From the NCBI GenBank assembly GCA_029876055.1, contig CM056874.1:1-64000 (forward strand): a stretch of DNA of 64,000 bases, in the 5' to 3' direction. Source of the stretch: Madurella fahalii. Lineage: Eukaryota; Ascomycota; Sordariomycetes; Sordariales. The position numbers and the translations under genes are program-made. The notes beneath the pieces are model-generated. The model was not told the DNA's origin. It was given only the letters and a program-made list of their open reading frames with translations, and made no database searches. This document shows, piece by piece, positions 11,401 through 23,821 of the stretch. The first letter of the stretch is position 1. Every line of letters starts with the position of its first letter.

Positions 11401-12960
11401 AGACGCTAAAAATAGAGATTACGGGACCTAGGCGATAGGAGGGTAGCTGTCTTTAGAAGAAGTGTTACTCGAGGAGTAACTAAAAGATCAATAGCTTCAG
11501 TCTGATACTTACAAGCAGCGGTATAGGAGCAGCGAAGGCTCTTAGAGAGAAGGAGAGGACGGGCTCGTCCGTTATTAAAGCAGAGTATATATTCCTCTAT
11601 CCCTTAGGCACGAGCTGATTGAGAGCTATTATAACGTACCGACTACGGGCCATAGAGGCTTTAGGAAGATGCAGGAGCGCCTAAGGTGCAATTACTTTTA
11701 GCTGTCTATAAGAGAGGACGTGGTAATACACATTAACGGCAACTGTATAACCTACTAACGCACGAAGCCGTATACGCACCGCCCTTACAGCTTACTCGCA
11801 GCGCTGCCAGTACCCGACAGACTATAGCAGATGATTACAGTAGACTTCGTTACAGGCCTACCAACCTCGATCGACCTTCGGATAGGTAAGGCGTATAACA
11901 CTACCCTAGTCATAGTAGATAAGTTCATGAAATACGCCCTCTATATCATAACAACTACAACGCTTACAGTAAGTACCTTTATAAAGCTATTCTTCGACTA
12001 CGTCTACCGACCTTTCGGACTTCCCTAGTCCATTGTATCCGATAGGGGCAGCCTATTTACAAGCTCCTTCTGGAAGACCTTATACAAGCTCTTAGGTATC
12101 AAGCGATATCTGAGTACCGTATATCATCTGTAGATAGATAGGCAGACGGAGTATCAAAACCAGATACTCGAACATTACTTACGTACGTTCTATAGCTACG
12201 ATTAAGCGGATTAGGCGCATCATTTACGCTTTACAGAGTATGCCTATAACGGTTCCTACTATACGGCAATGCGGTTAACGCTAGCCTTTCTTCTCTATAG
12301 GTTCTACCCCCGAGATCTCCCAGACCCTATAACAATCTCTAAGAGCTCAGTTCCCGCTACGGATAAGCGAGTAAAACGCTTATTGGTAAGCCGCGAAAGG
12401 ATCTACGATATCCTTATCGTTACTAATAGGAACTATAAGAAGTAGTATAATCGAAAGCGGGAGGATAAGACGTTCAAAGTTAGTTAGTAGGTCTGGCTCT
12501 CGATAAAGTACCTTAAATAGCGGCGTCTAAGTAGCAAACTCGTAGATAAGTATCTAAGGCCCTTCAAGATCCTTAAGGTTATCGGCAATAGGAAGATGGT
12601 ATACGAGCTGGACCTTCTATAATGCTATTATATCTATCGAGTTTTCCTAATTACCCTACTCGAGCTATTTAAGGGTAGCGAGGAATAAGTATAAGAGTAG
12701 CGTAAAAGGGTCGACGTCGAGCTAGAAGAATAGTATTATAAGGTAGAAGCTATTATCGACTACAGGGGTTCAGCGAGAAATAGGTAGTTCTTGATTAAAT
12801 AGAAGGGCTATCTACCTAAGGATAATACCTAGGAACCTAGGGAACACTTAGATAATAGACTACTATTGAGGGCGTATAAAGTAAAGTTCATAAAGGCGTA
12901 AAGGCAGTACAGAGCATAAGCATATAAGAGTATATTAAGCAAGGGAAAAAGCTTCAATTT
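8490..12960 (+). mobile_element. Gypsy-1: 5'-truncated, RIP-mutated Ty3/Gypsy chromovirus
   Basis: Coding remnants read left to right as gag zinc knuckles, protease, reverse transcriptase, RNase H, integrase and chromodomain, the Ty3/Gypsy order. No flanking LTR pair was found and the gag N-terminus is missing, so the 5' end is truncated. The 3' boundary is approximate. Stop codons are overwhelmingly TAG at expected Trp or Gln sites, for example 'GDE*KTAF' at about 9960 where Gypsy RTs have Trp. Confidence 0.85.
8735..12900 (+). pseudogene. Gypsy-1 gag-pol remnant (zinc knuckle, PR, RT, RH, IN, chromodomain)
   Basis: Two zinc-knuckle relics lie near 8735-8785 and 8850-8900. In the first, Cys codons read as Tyr, consistent with TGC to TAC. 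The protease shows 'LDSGAD' at about 9116. The RT spans about 9480-10310 with 'YLDDILIYS' intact near 10110. RNase H begins near 10530 ('METDTSKHAIGAVLS'). The integrase has an HHCC remnant near 11640, a core start 'MITVDFVTGLPTS' at 11831, and 'SDRGSLFTSSFW' near 12040. A chromodomain-like stretch ('FLIKQKGYLPKD') lies near 12790. Two frameshifts are needed (about 9300 and 10670), plus dozens of stops. It cannot make functional protein. Confidence 0.85.
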
Positions 12961-13013
12961 ATCTAAGGGCATTAAAAAACCTATGAAAAACCCGTGCCCA
13001 AGCAGCGCCCTAT

Positions 13014-13028
13014 CTACTCCTCCTTACT
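13014..13028 (-). pseudogene. Detached last codons of the minus-strand gene split by Gypsy-2
   Basis: On the minus strand, joining the base after 24076 to the base before 13029, with one copy of the TTGAG duplication kept, continues the frame of the 24.1-25.1 kb gene. It reads '..KVE' then 'SKEE' and a TAG at 13014-13016. It is the 3' end of that gene, displaced 11 kb by the insertion. The call depends on the frame match and the exact 5-bp duplication. Confidence 0.65.
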
Positions 13029-13033
13029 CTCAA

Positions 13034-13287
13034 TGTTACATGGCGGAGGCTAACACTGCTCAGCAGTGCCTAGGCCCACATCCCGTCAGGGATGACGGCC
13101 CAGGGGTCATCGCATACGTCTATAAAGACCCCCCAGATTTATCCTCAGAGGACCTTCATAAAATCAACCATCATTATATCTTACTTTATCATAGATCATA
13201 CCAGTATTCATGAAGTGCCTACCTCAGCATCAAAGCTGACGCCCTTGAGGTCACCAGTTACGGGATCACGACGGAAACCCTGTAACA
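13034..13287 (+). repeat. 5' LTR of Gypsy-2
   Basis: 254 bp, TGTTAC..GTAACA. Compared with the right LTR there are 11 differences, all transitions. In ten of them the left copy has A or T where the right has G or C, so this copy was hit harder by RIP-like change. A 'TATAAAGA' TATA-like box lies near 13121, suggesting the LTR promoter. Confidence 0.95.
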
Positions 13288-13289
13288 AG

Positions 13290-13313
13290 TGGTACCCACC
13301 ACCAGAATCGAAC
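13290..13313 (+). other. Primer-binding site of Gypsy-2 (tRNA-type, ~24 nt)
   Basis: It begins TGG, the complement of the tRNA CCA tail, two bases after the LTR, and ends GAATCGAAC, the complement of a T-loop GTTCGATTC. The match therefore seems to cover acceptor stem, T stem and T loop. The tRNA identity was not determined. Confidence 0.8.
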
Positions 13314-16300
13314 TTAACCTTTATTATTCCCAACGACGAGGACGTCGTCTTTGCGCTAAAGCGAGGCGCTGCGAACACATTCAGCGAACTCAGAGAAGCA
13401 TCCTATCTGGAACCAGCAATCGTCAACATTGACGACCATCCTACGAGATTATAGCAGATAAACGATCAAGACCTCGAACGCGCGAGGCAGATATACAAGT
13501 TTATTATCGATAACCCGATAGTCAGTTTTGTCCAGAAGTTAACCGACAACGCTATTTGGAAGCTATATAGTGTTACATCATTCGTCGAAAGCGATATTTC
13601 CTCCGCCTACGAACAGGAGTTCTTAGAAGAAGTATAATTCGAAGACTACCTAGACAGTTAGAAACTCGACTACTACGTACCCAGGTAGTATATTCAGCAT
13701 TATATCAAGAAGGTAATACAACGTATCAGAGAGGCCAGACTCCTGCCCTGGCCTGAGTAACTAGAGGAATCGACTACCACGTACTCGAGGGGAGCAGCGT
13801 TGACCCCGAAAACGCTAAAAACAGCTTTCTCAGCGCAATACAACATACCGCTACCGACGAGAACAACACAATCATCACGATCAGCAAGTCATTATGAACG
13901 GACCTACCGAACCGAGCCAGATCAGGAAGGCTCTTCCGGAGACAAGACGCCAGCCATACCAAGGACGGTATCGCCGCCAGAAAACCCCATTCGAAGGGCA
14001 TCTCTAGCATTCCAAACCTTTCTATCAGCAACTACATCGGATCCTAAAGCGTCACCGCTTATAGGAATAATATCAAGGCAAATACCTAGCAAGTTCCTAC
14101 TAGGCGAATACGAGAGCGACCTCCGACCAAGCGGATCCAGAACCCCGTTAACGACGATAGAAATCCCGCTAAGACAGACACCCTTATCGTCAACAAGCAC
14201 GGTCCTACAGGATTTAGGGGAGCCGAGAACTTCGGCCCTGGCCATCGACAACGATGAGCTCAACCGAAGGATCATCGAAATCGTTATAAGACTCCTTACC
14301 AACGGACTCCAAGATGTAGGGCCCGTTACTCCCGACGGCTCCAGCTACACCCCAACCTTGGGCACCCGACCTATACAGTCAAACTGGAAGATCACCGATA
14401 TCGGTCTCTTATAGATCGACGCGGACCCCGAAAAGTACGGCGAAGGCAACCTCTTCCATATCGACAACAGGAGGCAGCTCTATTACCGAGATATCAACCT
14501 ATAGATCGACGCAGTACACGACTATACTAACGTTAGTTACGCCAACTCGGACGTACTTCGCAAGGGAATACACCAACTCCTACGAGGTAAGGCACTGTAG
14601 TAGTATCAAGAAGAGCTTACTATCACTAAAAAGGCTTTACTTCGCGTCGAAGTCATCAGCTAGACCGATAAGATCCGAGCCAAGTTTAGTATCAAGTACC
14701 AGGACGCAGAACATTGGATATCCGAATACAATTACACGGTATCCGACAACCTTAACGATATACTAATCAGGAAGTTTGCTATAGAACTCTTCCAATATAC
14801 ATAGGTCTGGGGAGACAGCACACCGCTCCAGCTATATACGCAACTGTATAGCAAGTTATACCCCGAACTTCGTCAGCTATACCGACTACCTAAGGAAGGC
14901 ACGAGCCTCATAGAGTACCTGGATTACGTTGAAGAGCGCAGAGTAGCGTACCGTAACGCTCTAAGAGCCAGGAAGACCGCCACCCGCATAGGATACAACA
15001 CAGATATCGAAGAGGAGGAAACAAACCCCTACGAACCATCAGACGAGGAAGCGCATTGGAGGTCAAACAACGAGCAGTACGACCGTCGACCATAAAGAAA
15101 CTATAGAAACTTCAGTCGATATTTCGGTCAGAACGACCGCCAGTTCCCAAGAGGGGAGCGAAGCTAGAACCAACCTAGCTCGAGCAATCAGCAGAACAGA
15201 GGATCCTCTATCAGAAGAGGCGGATCCTGGGTCAGCCGTAGTAACCAGTGCAGCAGATTCGACGATTCCCGAGAGGACCGAGACCGTAGGTACGGCCGAA
15301 GGCGAAAACAAACCTTCCAGAGAAAACGCTACTTCGCCAAGAGACAAAGCAATCTAGACGGCACGCACACCTACATCAACGAAACCTATATCATCGGCAG
15401 CGACGAAGCAGCCGACAACGAAGCCCAACAGCTTGAAGAAGCAGGATACCTCCTACTAGAAGACGTAGACGAGGAAGTCTACAACGGCGACAAAGAAGCC
15501 TTCTACCTAGATAAAGGCAAGCCACATAATCCGTATCCCCGACGCTCAGACTATTCCAACTAGCGACAGCAAAGCCAGAAGGAACAGCCGAAAGCATTAT
15601 GCCCAGAACCCGAGACGAAGAAACCTAAGGCGCCACCGCCAAGGCCCGAAACAAACGGCACCAGCACAGAGCTCGAAGCTAGGAACGTCAAAGCTGACAA
15701 CACCAGCAAAGCCGAGGATAATAAGACAGAGGATACCTACCTTGCATTCAACGAAGGACAGGTCATCGAAGCCAACCCTCATATTACGACATATACCAAG
15801 GCACCGACCAAAACATCCTACTTGAGAATCGGCATCACTTCCAACCCTAGAGACGAGCCGACTAACGTTTGTTTCGACACCAGGAGTTCTGTAAACCTAG
15901 TAGACCGGGAATGGATTGCGCAGTAGGCAAAGAACCCTCAATAGATAAAAGTCGAGCTGCATTACATTAAGGGAGTCAGTTCACGCACCCAAATCAACAC
16001 CCAAGTGGAATTCGACTTCTATATCCCTAGCAAGGTTAACGGAGTGCCCGTCAATAGGCATTTCCAAGTTTGCATAGACGTAATTAAGGGACTGGGACCC
16101 AAGATATTGATCGGTACCGACTTTATAGTCAAACACGGCGTTCACATCGACTTCGTCAGCGGAATTTACTCATTTCGATCGGCATTCAACATGAAGGTCG
16201 AAGGCGAAATCATTAAAAGAACCCTATAAGGAGTTACTCAGCGAGTTGTGGCAGTACAAACGGTAACGATTATACTAGGACAGTCAGGTATCTACCAGGC

Positions 16301-19300
16301 GTATTAGAGCGACCTTCCCAGGCCGCTCAAGGCCAATAACAGATATGCCAGCCCGACAAACCCCGACGTACCAGTAATGCACTTTACATCCGAACACCCT
16401 GACGTCGCGGACACCAGAGTCGATTGGAAAACAACAAAGGCCTTCGTAGTATACAACAAGTCCGACAAGCTACTGAAGATCAGGAAAGGGTAGAAGCTCG
16501 GATATATCGTGGAGCTTAACGATAGAGACGATAAGCCGATCGCTGTCGAATGGAAGGAAGTGCTCTATAACTAGGCTAAACTCTGTGTCGGAGTAGATGA
16601 CGAGGAACTTATAAAGATAAGAGCACTCCGAAACGAGGCTTACAATATAACGGAGCTATCCTCAGATAAAGATTCGCATCCACTACAGAAGTCCGAATAT
16701 TATATACTATCCTACGGCATCGAGAAACCTGACGACATACCTGTTATAAAATCCGTAGTAGGTATTAGTATCTGCAATAAGGACCCCCGGCTAGCGGAAA
16801 AGGTAAAGGCATTTCTGGATAAGCATAACCTATACCGCTACCGTGGGATCGTACCAATACCGGAGGACTAGAAAATAAGGATCGAGCTTATCGAAGGATG
16901 GCAGAATAAGGTAAGACCCGTCAGAGCTTACCCATTAGGACGTAAGGATAGCGAATTTCTCGATACCGAGTTCGATACAATGTACGTAGTAGGTAAACTC
17001 AACTTTATATATAGCCCTATAGCCATCGCCTACCCGGCCTTCATCGTCAAGAGGGAGGTTGCAGGCAAAATAAAGAACCGCGTAGTCGTCGACCTACGCC
17101 CTTTGAACGTGTGGGCGATTCCAGATGTCTACCCTCTTCCCGACCAGGATGATATAATGGCCGCCGTTCAAGGCAATAAGTTCTTTACCGCATTTGACGC
17201 CACCGGCTTCTTCTATCAGCTCTCTGTTGCAACTGAGTACCGTAACCGAATAGTCATTATAAGTCCCCGAGGGCTCGAAAGATCTAACGTTGTGCTCATA
17301 GGCTTTAAGAACTCGCCTGCCTTTGGGCAACGATAGATAGACAGGCTGTTTGAGCTATATAAGTACTTCGTTAGGGCTTACATCGACGATATAATTGTGT
17401 TCAGCAAAACCGAGAAGGAGTACCTCGAGCACTTGGCCATCGTCTGCGAATTGCTTAATAAAGCCAGGCTTTATATCTCAGCCGAGAAGTCTTTCACGGC
17501 GTACCCCGCCGTCCGACTACTCGGATACGTCGTTAACGGCGAAGGTATCACTAAAACTAACGACCGTATCGCTGTATTTAAGAAGCTGAAGTTCCTGCAG
17601 AACTTGGACGACCTCGAGCACTATATCGGTATAGCCTTATAGCTAAGAAAGACGGTTATATGGTTCGATAAGAAGATCGCGCTGTTGCAAAGGAGGAAGA
17701 CGCAGCTCCTTATAGCGGCAAGAGCCAAATAGGACCTGCCGATCGGAAAAACAAAGGGAGCCCGCAAGGCATATACCTCCACCGTCAAGTTTGACCCTAC
17801 AGAAGAAGAATTGGAGGCTTTTAGGATCATTCAGGAGTATATATACGAGCAATCCTTCCTCTACCATCACCAGCTAGATAAGCTACTATTCATTAAGGTA
17901 GACGTATACCGTAACGGATTTAGAGCCATCGCCTTCCAACTTAGTGTCGACTGGGACGGCACCTCAATTCCAGGCAAGGACATTTCGAGTTCGAAGATCT
18001 AGCCGATTCTATTCCTGTCTCGAGCTACCACCAATACCGAGAAGAAATATGGATCAACCGAAGCGGAAGTCGCTGCCGTCGTTTGGGTCGTCAGGAAACT
18101 CAGAAAGATAATCGAATCCAACCGCTACCTAGCGAATATCCTAACCGACTACGCCTCAACGAAAGGGATAGTAAAGCATACGTCACTTCAAACGATAGAC
18201 CTCGCTAAGGCCAACCTGAAGCTCGCCAACGCAGCCAATTAGCTTTCGCAATTCGAGCTCAATATCTTTCACATCTCTAGCAATCTGAATGTCGTTCCTA
18301 ACGCCCTTTCGCGATTACCGACCTACAAGTAGGATAAGGCACGCATACGAGCCGATACTTCAGACGAACTCAACGATATCTGGGCATACTTCCTTACCGA
18401 CAGCGACTAGGACTGCTATTCAGCCGACTAGTCTAGCGCAAAACCAATCCTCAGTAACGAGTTGAGAGCTACTATCGTTAAAGGATACAAGACCAACCGC
18501 AAATACAGTCGTATTTACAAAGCCCTCCGCGAATACACAGTAGCAAAATCGGCAACGTCAACGGAAGGAACGTCAGAATCAGTGAAAAACGGTATAAATA
18601 CGCCGAACGGTCAGAGAAAGCACCGACGACCGAAACTTCCATTCGGCCCATACACGATTAAGGACAACCTACTTTTCTATATCAACCACGGTAGGGAGTA
18701 AAGTCTTATTTTGCCCGCTTCCTACGTTAAGGATGTCCTTACTATAGTATATAACGATAAGCACCACTTTAGAATAGGAAAGATAATGGCCGACCTTAAC
18801 GGCATACACTTCCATTAGAAATAGTGGAATATCAGGAAATTCGTTATATACTGTACTACTTACCGAGAGAACTAGAAGGACAATCAGCTACCTCCAGACG
18901 AGTTACAACCCATTCGACCGATATCTCAGCTATATCACACGATCACAATGGACTTCGTTACGGATCTCCTACCAGTTCTATTAGGAGATACCTTCTAGTA
19001 CGTCAAGGGATTCCCTCTATTCAACACTCTATACACCAATACCTGCAAATTTAGTAAGAAGAAGCTGTTGTTAGCAGGAAGCAAGAAGTACGGAGCAAAG
19101 GAGTAGGCTATCGTACTGCTCCGAGCCTGGACTTTCGCTGATTGGGGTATCCTAGCCGCTATTATCAGCGACAGGGACCCCAAATTCACCGTAGCACTAT
19201 AGAAGGAGCTATTCCGACTACTTGGGACCCGTCTGTTGTTCTCAACCGCGTATCACCTACAGACCGACGGACAGTCAGAAAGAACGAACCAAACGGTCGA

Positions 19301-20180
19301 AATCGCGATTCGGATGAGTGTAGCTGACGAGCCGGATCTGCTATAGCCGTCACTACTACCGGCCTTGCAGTACAATTTAAATAACTCAATGACCGCCCCG
19401 ATAGGCAAATCTCTAAACGAGATGGTACTGGGCTTCAAGCCACATTCTATACTCGATATCCTCAAGGAGACCGGTTTAACTGCTAAGGATGACGAGCTCT
19501 CCGATATCCTGTGCCAATAGTAGCAGAAGGAAGCTGTGGAACTAATCGACTACGCTAATACCCTGACTAAGCTACGTTTTAACAGCAAGCACCAACCCAC
19601 ATAGTTCGATATAGGCGATAAGGTTTACCTTCGCCTGTACACGGGTTATACTTTGCTAGGAAAGCTACTAAGGAAGTGGTCCCTACAACGTTCAGGGCCG
19701 TAGACAGTCCTTGAGAAAGTTGGGGACCTCGTATACCGATTGGACTTCCCTGACTACTGGAAGATCCATCCTATCGTTTCAGTCGTATAGCTCTATGCAG
19801 TAGATCAAGGAAAGGACCTATTTGAGAGAAAAGCTCTACCACCCGGACCGATATAGGTGGAAGGAGATAAGGAGGAGCAATAGGAAGTTGATAGAATTGT
19901 CAGTTATCACGTTCGTTGGAAACAGGAATGCCCTCGTATCGAATACCTTGTTAGGTGGAAAGGATTCGAAGTAAAAGACAACTAGTAGATCGTAAGACAA
20001 CAACTCGTTCAAACCGCCCGAAAGATCGTCGATAGGTACAAAGCGAAGTACAAGATTGACTGGGAGGCTGAACAAAAGAAGAAGGGAGTGGAATCTAAAG
20101 AATGGGTCAAGGTCGACAAGATTCCGGTAACAGACCGACGGATAGTTGTTAGCCTACTACGAAGAAGAAGAGAAAACTGA
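13314..20180 (+). pseudogene. Gypsy-2 gag-pol polyprotein frame, stop-riddled
   Basis: A single frame of about 2,280 codons runs from after the primer site to TGA at 20178-20180. Many in-frame TAG codons interrupt it, and I detected no frameshift. Gag occupies the first ~800 codons. It has a Pro/Ser-rich middle and an Arg-rich tail near 15090-15340 instead of a CCHC knuckle. Protease: 'CFDTRSSVNLVD' near 15871, where the usual D-T-G Gly reads Arg, then 'ILIGTDFIVKHG'. RT: 'FDATGFFYQL' near 17197 and 'YIDDIIVFS' near 17383. RNase H lies near 17850-18330. The integrase core starts 'MDFVTDLLPVLL' at 18948, with 'SDRDPKFTVAL' and 'YHLQTDGQSERTNQ'. A chromodomain-like 'RIEYLVRWKGFEV' lies near 19930. 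The original start codon is not obvious. Confidence 0.9.
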
Positions 20181-20835
20181 CGGATAAGCCGTTACAATAT
20201 TCAATATACTTAGGAGAGTGATTTTCTTTTCAACAAAGGAGGGAAAGAGGAGCAGTCGTTGTGAGGACCGGCTGAGCGGGGCCAGCGTGAGGCGCGGTCC
20301 GGAAGCCTCGGAGCCGCAGCGTAAGCGAGCCTCAGAAGCAACAACGGCACTAAGCTGGAATGGCATAAATAGCGCGTCAGATGAGCGTCGAAGGAGCGCA
20401 CCAGCAAGGAGGACGACAAAGCAGCAGAGCGGGGAAGTAAGCCCTAGCGATACGGTCACGGGCATAAGAAGGAGGGCGGGAGACAGAGCTTAGGGGAGAG
20501 GCAGAGTTCAATGAGACCACCACTCAACCCCTAACGAGCACTCTGCTCCTACGTTGCGCGTGCACTGCTTGTACCCAGACACTCTGGTCTTACTACCCTT
20601 GGATCCTTGATCCTCACAGTCGTTTTGCAACAACGTTCATTCTTGACGACAGTAGTATATTAATAGGGGCCTAGGAGGTCAAGCATCGCGACTACAATAA
20701 CTTTGCTCATTACTTAGGCAGGACCTTAGTAGCACCTGAGCAGCACTCTATATATCGTCAGTTATAACGAATGTATCGTTATGCAAATTCGCTGTAAAAA
20801 ACGTGCACTCAATTTAATCGATTTCTAGCCCTCTC
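20181..20835 (+). other. Spacer between pol and ORF3 of Gypsy-2
   Basis: A 655-bp stretch without a supported ORF. Its first part (about 20230-20500) is richer in G and C and less TA-converted than the flanking coding frames. The block 'AGGACCGGCTGAGCGGGGCC' at about 20264 resembles 'AGGACCGGCTGGGTAAGGTC' at about 25990. It may be the untranslated leader of an ORF3 transcript, but no promoter can be shown. Confidence 0.5.
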
Positions 20836-21115
20836 TTGCACGTAGATCTTCTACCTACTTCTTCAATTTCCAATACTTCCACCACCTCCACTACAACAAC
20901 CGCTATCGCCCCCCCCCCCAACGTTATATCGAATATCGTCGTCCTTCCTTACGACGGTGTAGCCGTCATTACAGGCAGCATCGCAGCCTTCAATTACGTG
21001 TTTCCGCGAAGGCGCTGGCACCTGCAGTGCCCAAGCCGCCTAGAAAGCGACCTAGAGCGACCGAAGCGACCGCCCGAAGGGCCTAAGCGACTAAACCGTT
21101 ACCTACAACGAGTGT

Positions 21116-23689
21116 AATATTAAGAAGGATACTGCTAGTAGTAAGATAGCGCAATTTAGACCTATTAACGAGGTTGATATAACCGACAACCTCGAGAACG
21201 ACCCTCCAACCGGTCCTATCGATGTATCCGACGTCAATATATTCGGATCAGTTACCGATAACGTCGATACCGTTAACGCTGATAAGACTATAACTCCTAA
21301 CAAGCGTTATAACAGGGTAAGTAACTAGAGCCGCCTTAGTAACTAAGGGAATGACAGCAGTCCCGTTATCCGAAGCGATGATACCGACGAAGTCCTCCGC
21401 GAAGTACAGAGTCTGCTAGGACAGTCGGTCCCCTATACGCCTGTCAGACCCGACAATACTACCGGCGAAAACGATAACACTGGCCTACCTAAGTCGCTAT
21501 AGAGATAGGCAAAGAAAATCCCGTTCGATTGGGCAGGATATAAGTACGACATCTTCGGAAAAGTCGTCGAGGAGCCTAAGTGGATCGGTAATTCCTACTA
21601 GTACGAGCGATAGTAGGGCAATATAGAAGGAATCGTCCTTCCAAAGCACTTCGTATAGCTGCTATACGGATCCTATAACCGATTTCGCGCTATAAATAAC
21701 TTCCGTACCGTCATATACGTCAACCGACATAAAATCGTCGTACCAGTCCTTAGCGCCGAGAATACCAGATATTACCGTGAATACCTCGACAATAACAGGT
21801 TCGAGATCCCGCAGTTAAGTACGTGGTTTGCTATTATATATCAAGAAGAACACTATATCGGCTTCGTATATTCTGTTATTGCTGGCACGGATATCGCAAT
21901 CGACTTCGTCGAAGCCGCCTACGGCTACGCTGAATACGTTACCCCGGCCTTATGTACCGCCGAATTTGACCCTATTATAAATCCCAATAGAGGAGTAGAT
22001 ACAGTCTAGGCAAACCGAGATGTCACTGATATAGTCAAGTCAACGGGACCCAAGGTCACCGCTACAATTGCCAGACTTCAAGATAGAACTAACAACCTAA
22101 ACGTTATTTTAGACCGCTTAGCTATCGTAAAAGCAGTTGAAGGAGCTTAGAAGAAGGGTAATAATAGCCCGATCGTGAACTGTCTCCTCGATCTCGTTAA
22201 AGATGCCGTTAGGTATTACCTCCCGGACACTATAAAGGGTGCTATTCCCCCGGCTAGGTTCAATTAGCGTGCTTTCCCGATTCTAAAGGAACCCGAAGAA
22301 CGTAAATCGTATAAGATTAAACTCGACGAGCTGGTTAACACATCTTGCCCCGAAAACGCAGGTATTAACGTCTACCTAACCGATCTCCTACTGCAATACA
22401 ACGAGGATAACGGAGACGATATCGTATTCCCCGAATTTCCCGAGGAACCTCTATAGAGCGAGGAGAATATAAATAGTAAAGATAACGAAACCAGCCTATA
22501 GTATTCCAAACCTATCGACGGAAGTAACTAGAAACGCATTCACAATAAGAGTCAGAGAGGACGAAGGGGCCGCCGAGGAGGACGAGGCCGCCGCACACAG
22601 AGACCCGTCACTTACATCGATATCTTCATAGAGCTCGACCCGAACGTCAAATACAGTATTCTTTACTTAGAAGAAAGCAATAAAGCGGTTATCGCTCCTA
22701 TAGAGACCTATATCGGACGTACGCGAAATGAAATCAAGGATGATAACAAGTTTCTCTAATACATCGGCAACGAAATCGCTAGATACTACAACGGAATTAC
22801 GTCTAGAAAACAAAACTCATTTTCGACGAACAATTACATTCGCTATATCAAAGACAAGCTATACCGCGCAAAGCACGAGATAGAGGAAATGGGTGTCATC
22901 AAAGTTGGAACCCCGACTTACAAGGAAATCCTGGCCCTACGATACTACGTACCTAATAGCAACTTGAACAGCATAATCACCGGCTTACTCGCAGAGCTCG
23001 GCCTCGCCGAGCTTAGTCAGTATCGTATATCCATCGTCGCCGATTACAAGACCATACATTATACCGCGACCAATTCGGTTATCATTGACGCCTTTACAGA
23101 GAAAACTGTCGTTGATCTCGCGGAGTTCAAGAGTAAGGTCCGGGATATAGAGGAGAATTTCATCCTAGCATCGGAAATTACGGAGGTAATAGCCAAAGCA
23201 GGCGATACGATTCGTTCCCTCGCTAAGAAACAGAAGGAGAATGTCGACAACGCGGTCGCCAAAGCTGTCGACAAAGCCGTCAACGAAACGATTAGCAAAA
23301 TAATCAATCTCAAGATCGCAGAGTCGGTCAAGAACGCCAAGGCCGACGTCACCAAGCACCTAAGCGATCTCGAGAACAAGCTGAGGTCAGAAATCTCAGT
23401 AGCGAAGAGACTGACGGTTCAACCGCCAAAGACAACGGTATCACAGAAAGAACAGACGACGAATATACCGAGATCGACCTAAGAGCCCGAAACGCCCGGA
23501 TCCGTCAATAAACGCAAGGTGCCTGACAATAGCTACGGTACCGGATCGCCCCGGTCCAAGAAGAGGAACGCAAGTGCTGCTCAGGGTGACAGAACGTAGG
23601 TAAGGAATGACAGGAACACGCAGGGTGCCGCAACGGTGGGCGCGTAGCCCAAGAAGAGAGCGCCGCTCTCTGGTCTATTCGACCTTTAA
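21116..23689 (+). pseudogene. Gypsy-2 ORF3: extra ~850-codon frame downstream of pol, unknown function
   Basis: I do not recognise it. One frame (different from pol) is continuous from about 21116 to TAA at 23687-23689. It has roughly 17 in-frame TAG/TAA, including TAA at 23480, and no frameshift. The true start lies upstream, within 20.84-21.12 kb. Visible features: a globular first half ('FRAINNFRTVIYVNRHKIV', about 21685), an Arg/Gly-rich patch 'GRRGRRGGRGRRTQR' (about 22559-22603), a long Ala/Lys/Glu-rich heptad-like segment (about 23110-23400) suggesting a coiled coil, and C-terminal basic clusters 'NKRK', 'SKKR' and 'PKKR' like nuclear localisation signals. It has no signal peptide or membrane anchor of the envelope kind. 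An RNA- or DNA-binding accessory protein is possible. Confidence 0.65.
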
Positions 23690-23780
23690 AGAAGTCAAGA
23701 ACGACGATACTGAGACAAGAAATTAGGGCCAAAGGGATGGCTAATGGAGGAACAAATGTAACTTTTGTAAAGTAGATAGT

Positions 23781-23817
23781 GACAACCGGGAGGTTGTCTT
23801 TCTTTTCGAAAGAGGGG
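23781..23817 (+). other. Hairpin and polypurine tract before the 3' LTR
   Basis: GACAACC-GGGA-GGTTGTC at 23781-23798 can form a perfect 7-bp stem. The purine run GAAAGAGGGG at 23808-23817 lies 4 bp before the LTR and is the expected plus-strand primer site. Confidence 0.75.
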
Positions 23818-23821
23818 CACT

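Noticed and set aside
13800..14414. 204-codon ORF as an independent gene
   Set aside because: It is in the same frame as flanking stop-separated gag pieces and pol of Gypsy-2, hence part of gag.
20836..23689. Envelope protein of an errantivirus-like element
   Set aside because: The position fits, but there is no signal peptide, membrane anchor or furin-like site; basic and coiled-coil features argue otherwise.
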